The notes beneath the pieces are model-generated. The model saw only the letters and a list, made by a program, of their open reading frames with translations, had not been told where the DNA came from and did no database searches. The position numbers and the translations under genes are program-made. Positions 1-8,760 of a DNA stretch of 64,000 bases are shown piece by piece (position 1 is the first letter of the stretch; the number at the start of each line of letters is the position of its first letter). Source of the stretch: Rhodomicrobium vannielii ATCC 17100 (GTDB taxonomy: Bacteria; Pseudomonadota; Alphaproteobacteria; Rhizobiales; Rhodomicrobiaceae); the NCBI RefSeq assembly GCF_000166055.1, contig NC_014664.1, positions 3,007,501 through 3,071,500 of the forward strand, given 5' to 3'.

Positions 1-1
1 C

Positions 2-799
2 GCCGCGAGCGAGATCGCGTCTGCGAACGATGACCTGTCAAGGCGCACAGAAAACCAGGCGTCAAACCTTGAGGAAACAGCGAGCAGCATTGAGGGAATT
101 GCCTCAACGGTGAAGCAAAACGCCGAGAACGCGCAGGAAGCCAATAAACTCGCCGCAGAAGCATCCAAATGCGCGCTTCACGGAGGAAAGCTGGTGGCCA
201 AGGTCGTGACGACCATGAATGACATCACCGCAAGCAATCGTGAGATTGCGGATATCACCACCATAATCGACGCCATTGCTTTCCAGACGAACCTTCTGGC
301 TTTAAATGCAGCGGTCGAGGCGGCGCGGGCAGGCGAGCAGGGTCGTGGTTTCGCCGTGGTGGCATCGGAAGTGCGCAGTCTTGCTCAGCGTGTGGCTGAA
401 GCCGCCAAGGATATCAAATCAGTTATTGCGAACTCGGTCGGCAAGGTTGACGAAGGGGCCAAACTCGTGGAAAGCGCCGGCATGGCGATGCAAGAGATTG
501 TTGGCCAAGTGCAGCGCGTCAGTTCGATCGTCGGCGACATCGCGATGGCCAGCAAGGAGCAGAGCGAGAGCGTGCAGCAGGTAAATGTGGCAATCACTCA
601 GATCGACGGTATCACGCAGCAAAATGCCGCGCTTGTAGAAGAGGCGACGGCGTCGGCGAGAAGTCTTGAGGAGCAGGCCCACGAGCTTGTCGATGCAGTC
701 GCCTTTTTCAAGATCGCGGAGGAACGCTCTTCCTCAAGGAGCGAGCCAGCCCTTTCGCATGGTTTCGCTAAACGGGTAAAAGACCCCGCGCTGCATTGA
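2..799 (+). CDS. Methyl-accepting chemotaxis protein, C-terminal signalling domain (5' end outside window)
   Basis: The reading frame is open from base 2, so the gene starts upstream of the window. The visible part is the cytoplasmic signalling domain of a chemoreceptor, which relays ligand binding to the CheA/CheW array. The hairpin tip is recognisable: [23 protein letters not shown] followed by [12 protein letters not shown] is shown here in key residues [18 protein letters not shown]. Upstream, [16 protein letters not shown] is a typical methylation helix. After about residue 230 of the visible part the sequence turns Ser/Arg rich and ends in RVKDPALH rather than a CheR-tethering pentapeptide. 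The sensor and membrane segments are not visible, so the ligand is unknown. Confidence 0.95.
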   Translation, partial: AASEIASANDDLSRRTENQASNLEETASSIEGIASTVKQNAENAQEANKLAAEASKCALHGGKLVAKVVTTMNDITASNREIADITTIIDAIAFQTNLLALNAAVEAARAGEQGRGFAVVASEVRSLAQRVAEAAKDIKSVIANSVGKVDEGAKLVESAGMAMQEIVGQVQRVSSIVGDIAMASKEQSESVQQVNVAITQIDGITQQNAALVEEATASARSLEEQAHELVDAVAFFKIAEERSSSRSEPALSHGFAKRVKDPALH

Positions 800-1026
800 T
801 GTGCGTCTTGAACTCAGCGCTTGTCCAAGGCGGAGAACTCGGCCGCCTCGCAAAAAAAATACGACCTTCGTTTCCAGAGCCGCTGGATGACTCGAAAGTC
901 CAGTTGCGCGTTCCGATAGATCTGAAGCGTAAAGCCTCAAACTCGATATCTTTGATCAGGCTTCATTGCACCGCCGGCGGTGGCTTTCGCAGGCGCGGCC
1001 GCCGGCTCTAGCCCGTTGGCGGCCCT

Positions 1027-2528
1027 CTACCTCGTGTGGGTGATCGTCGACGTCCATCCAACCGTTGAGGCATTTGCGCCCTGCCCCGGTGGAGCGGTGT
1101 TTTTCGTGGCTTCCGCCGGGCTTGGGGGGACGTCGAGGCGCGTTAGCCGCAATTCCGCGAACCAGACCTCACCGGAAACGAATTCCTCGGATGGCGAACG
1201 CGCATCATGATAGAGACGAAGCATCTGCCCCTTGCACTCATCAGTGGGCGGGACGTCGAAGGAAAACGCGAAATTTCTCCATTGCTCTGACCGGCCTACC
1301 ATTTGTTCTGTTTCGCCGATAACGCGCTGGGTTCCGTGGGCGCAACGCATCTGCCAGCGCAGACCACGTTTACCGGTGATGTGGCCCCTTAGTTTGCCTT
1401 CGATCCGGTAGCTGCCAGAGGAAAAGAATACGAACTGCTTCACATCAGGAAACTGAATTCGCCCTTCCCCCAAATTGAAGTATATCGCGTGCCCCTTTTC
1501 GATGGGCACGAATTCGACAATTGCGTTGACGCCAGGGTGGACCCGCCAGTCAAAAGCAAGGCCGCTCGGTTCACGCTCGAAATTGGGGTGTGTTATCCGG
1601 CTAACCGTTTCGAGTTCGGTTGGCGGCAGAAACTGAAGCCACGCATTGTAAGCAACGTCGACGAGGTTTTTTGCGATCAGCGCATCCAGATAAGGAGAAA
1701 ACCTCGCTTGCGGTGAGAGGGTGCGCCGTACCCTTGCAGTGCGAGCATCAGCGTCGCGGGCGTGTCCGCTTTGCGCATATTTTTTGGCAGCGCTTCGAAG
1801 AAATGTAGCCGCCAAGCAGGCGCAAGCGCGAGTCTGGGAATTAGAAAGCGTCGGCCCTCCGTGTCTTCAGCAAGAAGCGTAAGATAGCTGAAGACGTACA
1901 GAGATAATTTCGGGTGTGACTGAAGCAGTATTTCGGCATGACCGAGAGCGCTCTTGAAGTCGTTGCGCAGGAAACTGTCATTCAGAAGCCAGAATTGTGC
2001 AATGGCGTCGCGTTGCGAGCGTCGAACTGCCTCCCGCATGAGAACACGAGCGCGGTCGGGCGTATCCGCTATTTCGCCGAGCATGCGGAATGCGGTCGCG
2101 TTCAACGGGTCGCTTTCGAGAGTGCGCAGGGCTAGCCAACGAATCTCATCACGCAGACGACGACGCTCCACGCTTTCCATCCCCTCCGCCTGCTGCGCCG
2201 GCGGAAGGCTACTTATGGTATCTTGAGAGGCGTCAGCATCGCCAGGCGTAACGCCGGTGGCACGCTTCAGGTTCAGGAACTGCACCCGAAGCTTCTCCGC
2301 TTTTGCTATGAGGGCCGCCGGGTTCGACGAGTTGAGACGTAGCGCCAAATCGGCATCATAGGGCGCGAGGGCGTAAGGCAGACTTTTCGTCGCGATCAGC
2401 AAGATGAGAAAAACACCGAGTGCGCACAAGAACGTAAATCTTGCCGGATGCGCCTTGATATTCGAGAACTTGCCGATTGCGATACGAAGCGCTCTGGCGC
2501 GCGCCGGTTTCGATGAACTCCTACTCAT
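1027..2528 (-). pseudogene. Membrane-anchored exopolysaccharide-cluster protein, split by a frameshift
   Basis: Two overlapping minus-strand frames join as one gene. The upstream part (from 2528) has a cytoplasmic N-terminus, one transmembrane helix (FLCALGVFLILLIATKSL, residues about 33-50) and an alpha-helical, TPR-like stretch (LNATAFRMLGEIADTPDRA). It should continue after MLALQ into VRRTLSPQARFSPYLDALIAKNL, but near 1729-1736 the frame is lost by one base and a premature stop follows. The downstream frame runs to 1027 and looks like a beta-rich extracytoplasmic domain. It is third in a minus-strand run after the chain-length regulator and the J-domain-like gene. I do not recognise the family. 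A sequencing indel at the GGG run is as possible as a real mutation. Confidence 0.6.
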
Positions 2529-2558
2529 GGCGGAACCCGAACAGGTTAAGTATGTGGG

Positions 2559-3077
2559 TCAAGGCGGCACGACGTCGGCGTGCCCGAGAACCGTGGCTCC
2601 TCGCCCGGACTTTGCTCTTGACCTTCGCCGGAGAGGCGGCTTCTTGGGCGGGACTGCAACCGTTTTTGCGCGGGTTGAATCATAGGCAGAGCGTCGGGCG
2701 GGTGATTTGACAGTCTCCCAAGCGAAAACGATACGATTTGCGTAAAGACTGCGGTTAAAACCGCCGTCGCGCTCGTGGATCGTTATCAGATCCGGATGCA
2801 GCCAACGCATGATAAGCGCCATATGCCGCCGCAGTTCTTTGGCGGGTGCCGCGGGGTTCGTCCCAAGCATTCGATAGAGATCGGCACCCTCGTCGAGCAT
2901 GACCTGTTCGATGAAAAACCCGGCCGCCTGCCTGAGCGTGGCTTCCGTTTGCCCGGTGATGGCTGCGGCGTCCTGAAGTGCATCGGGCTCGGCGGCTGCA
3001 ATCTCAAGGAGGAATGTTATGCCCCGAAGCAAAGGGAAGCAGCGCGACTTACGCGCCATGCGAGGATAGGAGAGCAT
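2559..3077 (-). CDS. J-domain-like protein of the exopolysaccharide cluster
   Basis: The middle of the protein reads DLYRMLGTNPAAPAKELRRHMALIMRWLHPDL, described here by its key parts: an LYxxLG opening, then LHPDL carrying the HPD tripeptide that J-domains use to stimulate Hsp70 ATPase. ANRIVFAWETVKSPARRSAYD follows and matches the last J-domain helix (A-W-x-x-V-x-x-P-x-x-R-x-x-Y-D). The tail is Arg/Lys rich. The longer reading frame starts at 3167 and would overlap the preceding chain-length gene, so I prefer the Met at 3077 (or 3059); the start is uncertain. It lies between the Wzz-kinase gene and the membrane-anchored gene with short gaps, suggesting one transcript. Its role in polysaccharide export is inferred only from position. 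Confidence 0.7.
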   Translation of the reverse strand: MLSYPRMARKSRCFPLLRGITFLLEIAAAEPDALQDAAAITGQTEATLRQAAGFFIEQVMLDEGADLYRMLGTNPAAPAKELRRHMALIMRWLHPDLITIHERDGGFNRSLYANRIVFAWETVKSPARRSAYDSTRAKTVAVPPKKPPLRRRSRAKSGRGATVLGHADVVPP

Positions 3078-5344
3078 CCAAGAGCGGCGACGATTGCTTC
3101 GCGGCTTCGCATGATCAGTAACGAGCAAGCTGCGGCGTTTGCGTGCTGCCATCAGCTTCGTCGTCATTCATATGGTAACCGTACTTATAATCGTAGCCCT
3201 GCCCGTAAGCGTATCCGACCGACTTCGAGTCGAACTTTGTAAGTAGCGTACCGAGCAGTGTTACGCGGGCCATGGGCATCCGGCGTAGCGCGGCACGGAG
3301 CGCACCTTTCCTGTTGTCGCCGGCGCCCACGACAAAAACTGTTGCCGCTGAGGCGCTTGAGAGCAGTTGCGCGTCAGCAAGGCCCAACACCGGAGGTGAA
3401 TCAAAGACTATGAGATTAAATACATCCGACCCGAGCGAGATGAGCGAGTAGATTCGGGGGCCACTGAGGAGATCGGCTGCGTTCGGCGGAAGAGGCCCAG
3501 ACGCCATGAATGCGAGATTGGGATGATCCGTTCTCTGCACCAAATCCGGCGGCATCAAGGAGCCGGTCAGGTAGTTACTGAGGCCAATCGAATTATCGAG
3601 ATTTAGCTTGATGTGCAGAGATGGCCGCCTCAGATCCGCGTCGATCAGCAGAACCTTCAGGCCCATTTGTGCGAAATGGCGGGCGATCGCAACCGCTGTG
3701 GTCGATTTACCCTCACCGGCGCCCGCGCTCGTCACAGCAATCGATCGCGGCAATCCGGTATCGGTAGAGAACTGTAACGCCGTCGCGAAAGAGCGATACG
3801 CTTCCGCTACATGCGAACGAGGATCTTTAAGGACGACACTTAATTCCATGTCGGATTCATCGCGGGGAATGATGCCCAGTGTTGGCAGTCCCGAAATTTC
3901 TTCGACTTCCTCGGGTGCTCGCACGCGATCATCAAGCATCTCCAGCAAAAGAGAAAGTCCGATCCCGATAATGAGTCCAAAGCCAAATGCAAGAATAAGC
4001 GTACGACTCAGGCTCGGCTCGGATGGGAAGTTCGGAGCGACAGCTCGGTCTACGATGAATATATTGTTGGCTCCGACGCCGCCGGCGATGTCCACTTCCT
4101 TGAGGCGTTGTAGAAGGCTGTTGTACAAATTACGGTTGGTCTCAACTTCTCTTTTTAATATGTTGTAGCGAATGCCTTTCTTCTGAAGATCAATAACTTC
4201 TGCGCGCAGTTCCTCTATTCTTCCCTTCATCTCGACTTCCTGGGCGAGAGAAGACTGATAGGCAGCTTTCAAGGAGTTTCGAATTGCCTTCACTTCAGCG
4301 GTAAACTGCCTATCTACTTCTTTGATCTTGTTAGAGATCTGCACCATCTCCGGATAGCTTGGCTTAAAGTTTTCCAGCTTTTCCTGGTACTCGGTTTCCA
4401 GCGCTTTGCGTTGACCGCGCAATGTGTCTACAACCTGGTTGGTCAGAAGCTGGGGCAGATTAATAGCGGTCGTGCTCTCGACCTGACGCCAAAGCTGCTC
4501 GTTTTTGATACGCTCGGAAATTAGATGACCTGTCGCAGTGTTCGCGGCGGCAAGGCTGTTTTCCGCGATCGAAGCTTTATCGTTTACTTCGACCATCCCC
4601 TCCTTTTCCGCGAAATCGATCAGAACCTGTTCGGATTCCTGCAGCCTTATCTGCAACTGCTTGATCCTCTCATCGAGGAACGTCTTTGCGTAGGCGTTCG
4701 CCTCGAACCTCCGGTTTAGATTGGAGGCAACGTATGCGTCTGCATAGCCGTTCGCTATGATCTGAGCGCGTTGTGGGTTTGGGTCAAGATAACGAATGTC
4801 GACGAGCCGTGAGCCTGGAACAGGCTTGATCGTGACAGCATTCATCAGGATATCGGCAGCGGTGGCGACTTTTGACGCTTGGGAGGATGTCGGCATCCGC
4901 GAGAAGTAGCCGGTTATCAGTCCCAATGCAGAAACATCGCGTGGCTTAAAAAACGAGTCATCTTTATAAAGATAAAGCGCCGACGTCACGCGCTCTGCCA
5001 TAGCACGGCTTTTCAGGAGCTCGTATTGCGTGCGCAGGAAGTCTGCGCTGCCCGTTTCTGTCGGGCTCGTCGTTCCGCTTTCGACGATTTTAGCGCCTTC
5101 CCGCTCAATCTGTATTCTGACGTTTGCAGCGTAATGAGGTGTCTTGAGCAAGTTATGGATTGCGCCGAGAACGCAAGAAGTGAGTATCACTCCCAGTATG
5201 ACCCACTCATGCTTAACCAGTAGATGAGCATAACGACGGAACGAAACCGCCAGCTTATCCCCTTCCTCAGGCGCGGTGCCATATCCAACGGAGGCATAGC
5301 CAAGCTTTGCTGGCGCGAGCGCTTGAGCTTCGACCCGAACTAGC

Positions 5345-6361
5345 TGTTTGATCCCGGCATTTGATGGTGCATTATTCTCCCTCGGCTGGAAGGATGCGCT
5401 ATGGGACAAATTCTTCATGGGAGCGCCACAACGACTGAGGCGGTCCGTCGAGCGATACAGCATAGTCAAGAGAGCTTGAGGGCCCTGGCCAAGCGCTACG
5501 GCATCAACCCGAAGACGGTTTCGAAATGGAAGAAGCGCTCATCCGTCGCCGATGTGCCGACTGGACCGAAAGAGCCGAAATCCACGGTTCTGTCGGTCGA
5601 GGAAGAGGCGATAATCGTCGCCTTCCGCAAGCATACGCTCTTGCCGCTCGACGATTGCCTCTATGCGCTACAGGCGACGATACCGCATCTGACTCGCTCG
5701 TCGCTGCATCGCTGTCTTCAGCGCCACGGTATTTCTCGGCTGCCGGACGTCGAAGGCGACAAGCCCGCCAGGAAGAAGTTCAAGTCCTATCCGATCGGCT
5801 ATTTTCATGTCGACATAGCCGAAGTGCAGACGGCCGAAGGCAAGCTCTATCTCTACGTCGCCATTGACCGCACGAGCAAATTCGCCTTCGTGCAACTCGT
5901 CAAAAAGACCGGCAGGACGTCCGCTTCAGCCTTCCTCGTCGCCCTGATAGAGGCAGTTCCCTACAAGATTCACACGGTGCTCACCGACAACGGCATCCAG
6001 TTCACGTTTCCGCCGCGTTATGCCGATGGACCAACGGCCAGATACATGACGCACATGTTCGACATGCGATGCAGCGAGAACGGCATTGAGCACCGCCTCA
6101 CCAAGGTCAAGCATCCCTGGACAAACGGCCAGGTCGAGCGAATGAACCGGACGATCAAGGAGGCGACGGTCAAACGCTATCACTACGACCGTCACGAGCA
6201 GCTCGAAACCCACCTATCGGACTTCATCAACGCCTATAACTTTGCTCGCCGACTAAAGACCCTCAAAGGCCTCACGCCTTATGAGTTCATCTGTAAATGC
6301 TGGACGAATGAGCCGGAAAGATTCAAGATCGATCCAATCCATCAAATGCCGGGACTGAACA
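5345..6361 (+). mobile_element. IS481-family insertion sequence, copy 1
   Basis: The element is 1,017 bp. Its ends are imperfect inverted repeats of 23 bp with 20 matches, starting TGTTTGATCC on the left and finishing GGGACTGAACA on the right. It is flanked by a 6-bp direct repeat ACTAGC (5339-5344 and 6362-6367). TGT...ACA ends and a 6-bp NCTAGN target duplication are what is known for IS481. It is inserted in the chain-length regulator gene. A second copy of identical length lies at 57219-58235. Confidence 0.93.
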
Positions 6362-6366
6362 ACTAG
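5401..6366 (+). CDS. IS481-family transposase, copy 1
   Basis: A 321-residue DDE transposase that cuts and inserts its own element. The N-terminal helix-turn-helix is visible at about residues 12-45 (SQESLRALAKRYGINPKTVSKWKKR). The rve integrase core follows, with FHVDIAEVQ (first Asp), VLTDNGIQF (second Asp) and HPWTNGQVERMNRTIKEA (Glu), giving a complete triad. It differs from the second copy at about three residues (P/T in GIN-KT, R/K in KPA-KKF, and the last residue). The final codons AAC TAG run past the right terminal repeat into the target duplication, so the host sequence supplies the stop codon. Confidence 0.95.
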   Translation: MGQILHGSATTTEAVRRAIQHSQESLRALAKRYGINPKTVSKWKKRSSVADVPTGPKEPKSTVLSVEEEAIIVAFRKHTLLPLDDCLYALQATIPHLTRSSLHRCLQRHGISRLPDVEGDKPARKKFKSYPIGYFHVDIAEVQTAEGKLYLYVAIDRTSKFAFVQLVKKTGRTSASAFLVALIEAVPYKIHTVLTDNGIQFTFPPRYADGPTARYMTHMFDMRCSENGIEHRLTKVKHPWTNGQVERMNRTIKEATVKRYHYDRHEQLETHLSDFINAYNFARRLKTLKGLTPYEFICKCWTNEPERFKIDPIHQMPGLNN

Positions 6367-6451
6367 CGCCTGTGACCCGCATGGGCGATCGTCAGCCCCG
6401 CCCCGGAAAGTATCCTGCATAGTTTGACTCACAACCCCGAAGCTGCCGGTT

Positions 6452-6472
6452 TAGGTTCGTAGAGCGAACCTA
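6452..6472. promoter_or_regulatory. Perfect inverted repeat between divergent exopolysaccharide genes
   Basis: TAGGTTCG (6452-6459) and CGAACCTA (6465-6472) are perfect reverse complements separated by TAGAG. The repeat lies just upstream of the native ATG (6420) of the chain-length regulator on the minus strand and upstream of the plus-strand gene at 6783. There is no T-run, so an operator for the divergent promoters fits better than a terminator. The rest of 6421-6782 is AT-richer around 6660-6780, as expected for a promoter, and holds no gene I can support. Confidence 0.5.
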
Positions 6473-6782
6473 GCTACATTCTTCGAAAACAGGTCCATGC
6501 GTTGACTTTGGGCCGCTGCCCCGGACCATCCTGGCACTCGCCCCAACCCGAAAAGACATCCATAGCTCCCCTTCAGGCAAGCACCGCGTGGGGCGTCTCC
6601 CATCTTGTCCGCAATCTTCGATTGAAAACTGGCGCCAAGTTGCGCAACCTTTGGTGTATGTGTGCCGTTTTAAGGAAAAAGACATTATTCCATTAACATA
6701 TAAATTGCTCGGATACCATGATGCGTATAGCTTTCATAATGTTTCCATTTCGTGGAAAGACCTTAAACTATTAGAGGGTGTA

Positions 6783-7238
6783 ATGAAAAACCGAAAGCGT
6801 GGTCTGAGGATGCACGCGGCGTGGGCTTCGGTGTTGGCTATCGGTGCCGCCCTCATGTTTACGGCAGCGCATGCGACCGTTTTGACCAACATCCAGGGTT
6901 CCGTGATGGTTGATCGTGGAAGTGGGTTTCAGTCGGTCTCGGCGACGTCGCCGGTCGCGGCGGGTGACCGCGTTCGCGCAGTTGGGGGCAGTGCTGACAT
7001 CGTGTACGACGACGGCATAGTACAAAAGGTCGCCCAATCTCAAACCGTTGCTGTCCTTTCGAAGGGGCGGCCCGACGTGCCTTTTGTTGGGGCCGAAGGC
7101 GGCCTCGCTGGCAACTTGCCTGTGATAGGCGCTACTCTCGGTGTCGTTGGGATCGCTGCCGGCGTTGGTATGGCGATGAGCGACAGCGGTAACGATTCCA
7201 GCGGTTTAACGCCACCGGTTGAAGGGGAAAGCCCGTAA
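6783..7238 (+). CDS. Secreted FecR-like protein of the exopolysaccharide cluster
   Basis: A 151-residue protein. The ATG at 6783 follows the ribosome binding site AGAGGG by about six bases. It has a signal peptide (MKNRKRGLRMHAAWASVLAIG..., cleavage near AHA). The segment NIQGSVMVDRGSGF...AGDRVRAVGGSADIVYDDG resembles the beta-strand repeat seen in FecR-type periplasmic domains. A Gly/Val-rich hydrophobic segment (LPVIGATLGVVGIAAGVGMAMS) near the C-terminus could anchor it or pack in a membrane. It is followed after about 20 bases by the polymerase gene. Its role in polysaccharide assembly is inferred from context. Confidence 0.7.
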   Translation: MKNRKRGLRMHAAWASVLAIGAALMFTAAHATVLTNIQGSVMVDRGSGFQSVSATSPVAAGDRVRAVGGSADIVYDDGIVQKVAQSQTVAVLSKGRPDVPFVGAEGGLAGNLPVIGATLGVVGIAAGVGMAMSDSGNDSSGLTPPVEGESP

Positions 7239-7258
7239 TCCTGAGTCGGGGTATACCG

Positions 7259-8716
7259 ATGTTGTTTGGGTTTTGCGTCGCTGTCTTAGTGCTGGCGATT
7301 CTTCTCGGGGGCGGCACGAGCAGCGGCTTCCTGGGAGACGTAGTGATACAGGTGGCGGCGGTACAGCTGCTCTGCTTAGCGCTTTGGCCGGTGTTAAAAG
7401 GGGCTGGCTGGGACGGGCAGCGGCGCGCTATAGGCGTTGTTGTTCTTCCGGCTGTGGCCGCTACTGCGCTGCAGGTTCTCCCGCTTCCGCTCCATATCTG
7501 GTCCGGAGGTGAGGCTATACTAGCGCGTGACGGTGCCACGGGGATTGTGGGGTCGAGAGCGTGGGACACATTATCTCTCACCCCTGAGGCAACTTGGGCA
7601 GCGGCTGTATCTCTCCTTGTTCCGATTGCGATTTTTTGTGCGGCTGTTCGCCTGAATTTCCAGCAGAGAGAAACGCTTTGCTGGGTCGTGCTCGGACTGG
7701 GTGCGCTGTCGCTGATGATTGGCTTTCTTCAGGTGGCGCAGGGCCCCGGAAGCAGCCTCCGCTTCTACAGTCACACGAATCTGACGGAAGCTGTGGGCTT
7801 CTTCGCAAACCGCAATCACTTTGCGGCCCTTCTGGTCGTGTGCCTGGTGCTGATTGGGTATTGGGTAACGACCGCCAGAGTGGAGGTCCGGAGGTCATCT
7901 GCCAACCTCCTCCTTTGGGCGGCGGTAGCACTCGTCTCCGTGGCATTCATGGCCGGCCTGATGATGGCAAGATCGCGAGCCGCGGTATCGCTGGCAATGC
8001 TAGTGATCGGAGGGGTCGCTGCCGTTTTTTACGCCACCCGAAAGGGCGAGGTATTCGGTCGGGACAAGCGGACGCCTGCGAAAGCTGTCGTAATGGTTGC
8101 GATTGTCGCGATGCTTCTTGCGATGCAGTTCGGCCTCGGTCGCCTTCTGACGCGCTTCGAAGAGGATTCCGTTGACAGTCTTCGCATCCGCTTCGCCGGT
8201 GCCGCTGTCCATACCGCAATGAGATCGCTGCCTTTTGGTACCGGTCTGGGCTCCTTCGTGCCAGTCTATGGTGCGGTGGAGGCTAGCGATCAGGTGCGCC
8301 CTTCCTATGCTAATCGTGCCCATAATGATTTTGCTGAAATCTTTCTTGAGACCGGGATACCGGGGGCAATCCTCGTCTTGGGTTTCGTCGCTTGGTTCTT
8401 GCGACGGAGCTGGGCCGTTTGGAGGGCGCCTCCCGGTGGCGAGGCGACGCGTGTAACGGCGCTGAACCGAACTGCGATGCTGATTGTCGCTGTCCTGATA
8501 CTCCATTCGCTTGTCGACTATCCTCTCAGAACTACCGCTTCGGCTGCCATCTTTGCATTCTTCTGCGGTGTACTCGCCGTACCGGCGACCTGCGAGCCCG
8601 TCACCAGGCCCAGACAGCAGCGCAACCCGCGCCATTCAGGCGAAAAAGTGAGACGGGAAGCTTGGACCGGCGAGGTGAGCTGGCCGGAAAAGTGGCGGAA
8701 AACTGCGCCAAGCTAG
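7259..8716 (+). CDS. O-antigen ligase/polymerase family (Wzy-like) membrane protein
   Basis: A 485-residue integral membrane protein with about ten or more hydrophobic helices. The signature of the family is visible: YANRAHNDFAEIFLETGIPG at about residues 348-367, the periplasmic loop that carries the conserved Arg/His and precedes helix LVLGFVAWFLRR. Such proteins polymerise or ligate lipid-linked oligosaccharide units on the periplasmic face. It lies between the secreted protein and the initiating sugar transferase, so polymerase of this exopolysaccharide is the likeliest role. The last 40 residues are hydrophilic and poorly conserved. Confidence 0.85.
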   Translation: MLFGFCVAVLVLAILLGGGTSSGFLGDVVIQVAAVQLLCLALWPVLKGAGWDGQRRAIGVVVLPAVAATALQVLPLPLHIWSGGEAILARDGATGIVGSRAWDTLSLTPEATWAAAVSLLVPIAIFCAAVRLNFQQRETLCWVVLGLGALSLMIGFLQVAQGPGSSLRFYSHTNLTEAVGFFANRNHFAALLVVCLVLIGYWVTTARVEVRRSSANLLLWAAVALVSVAFMAGLMMARSRAAVSLAMLVIGGVAAVFYATRKGEVFGRDKRTPAKAVVMVAIVAMLLAMQFGLGRLLTRFEEDSVDSLRIRFAGAAVHTAMRSLPFGTGLGSFVPVYGAVEASDQVRPSYANRAHNDFAEIFLETGIPGAILVLGFVAWFLRRSWAVWRAPPGGEATRVTALNRTAMLIVAVLILHSLVDYPLRTTASAAIFAFFCGVLAVPATCEPVTRPRQQRNPRHSGEKVRREAWTGEVSWPEKWRKTAPS

Positions 8717-8760
8717 TTTGCTTGCTGGTTATCCTGCAACCTCAGGTGTTTTATGGAGCT

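Larger units (their letters stand above)
3115..6420 (-). pseudogene. Wzz/BY-kinase polysaccharide co-polymerase, 5' end interrupted by IS481
   Basis: The main part (3115-5344) encodes an inner-membrane chain-length regulator fused to a tyrosine autokinase, which sets polysaccharide length. It has a first transmembrane helix (HEWVILGVILTSCVLG), a long periplasmic coiled-coil region, a second helix (LILAFGFGLIIGIGLSLLLEM) and a cytoplasmic kinase with Walker A GAGEGKSTTA, Walker A' LLIDADLRRP and a Tyr-rich tail (YAYGQGYDYKYGYH). IS481 is inserted after about codon 18. Removing the element and one copy of the 6-bp duplication restores an uninterrupted frame starting at ATG 6420 (MQDTFRGGADDRPCGSQALV...). 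As it stands, a product could start only from antisense ATGs inside the IS (5469 or 5418). The membrane and kinase parts are intact, so partial function is possible. Confidence 0.88.

Noticed and set aside
969-982. CACCGCCGGCGGTG palindrome as a terminator between the chemoreceptor and the next gene
   Set aside because: Short GC palindrome with no T-run in either direction; likely chance in GC-rich DNA.
1027-1815. The downstream half as an independent gene starting at 1815
   Set aside because: Its first codons overlap the upstream frame and its natural N-terminus continues from that frame after one base shift.
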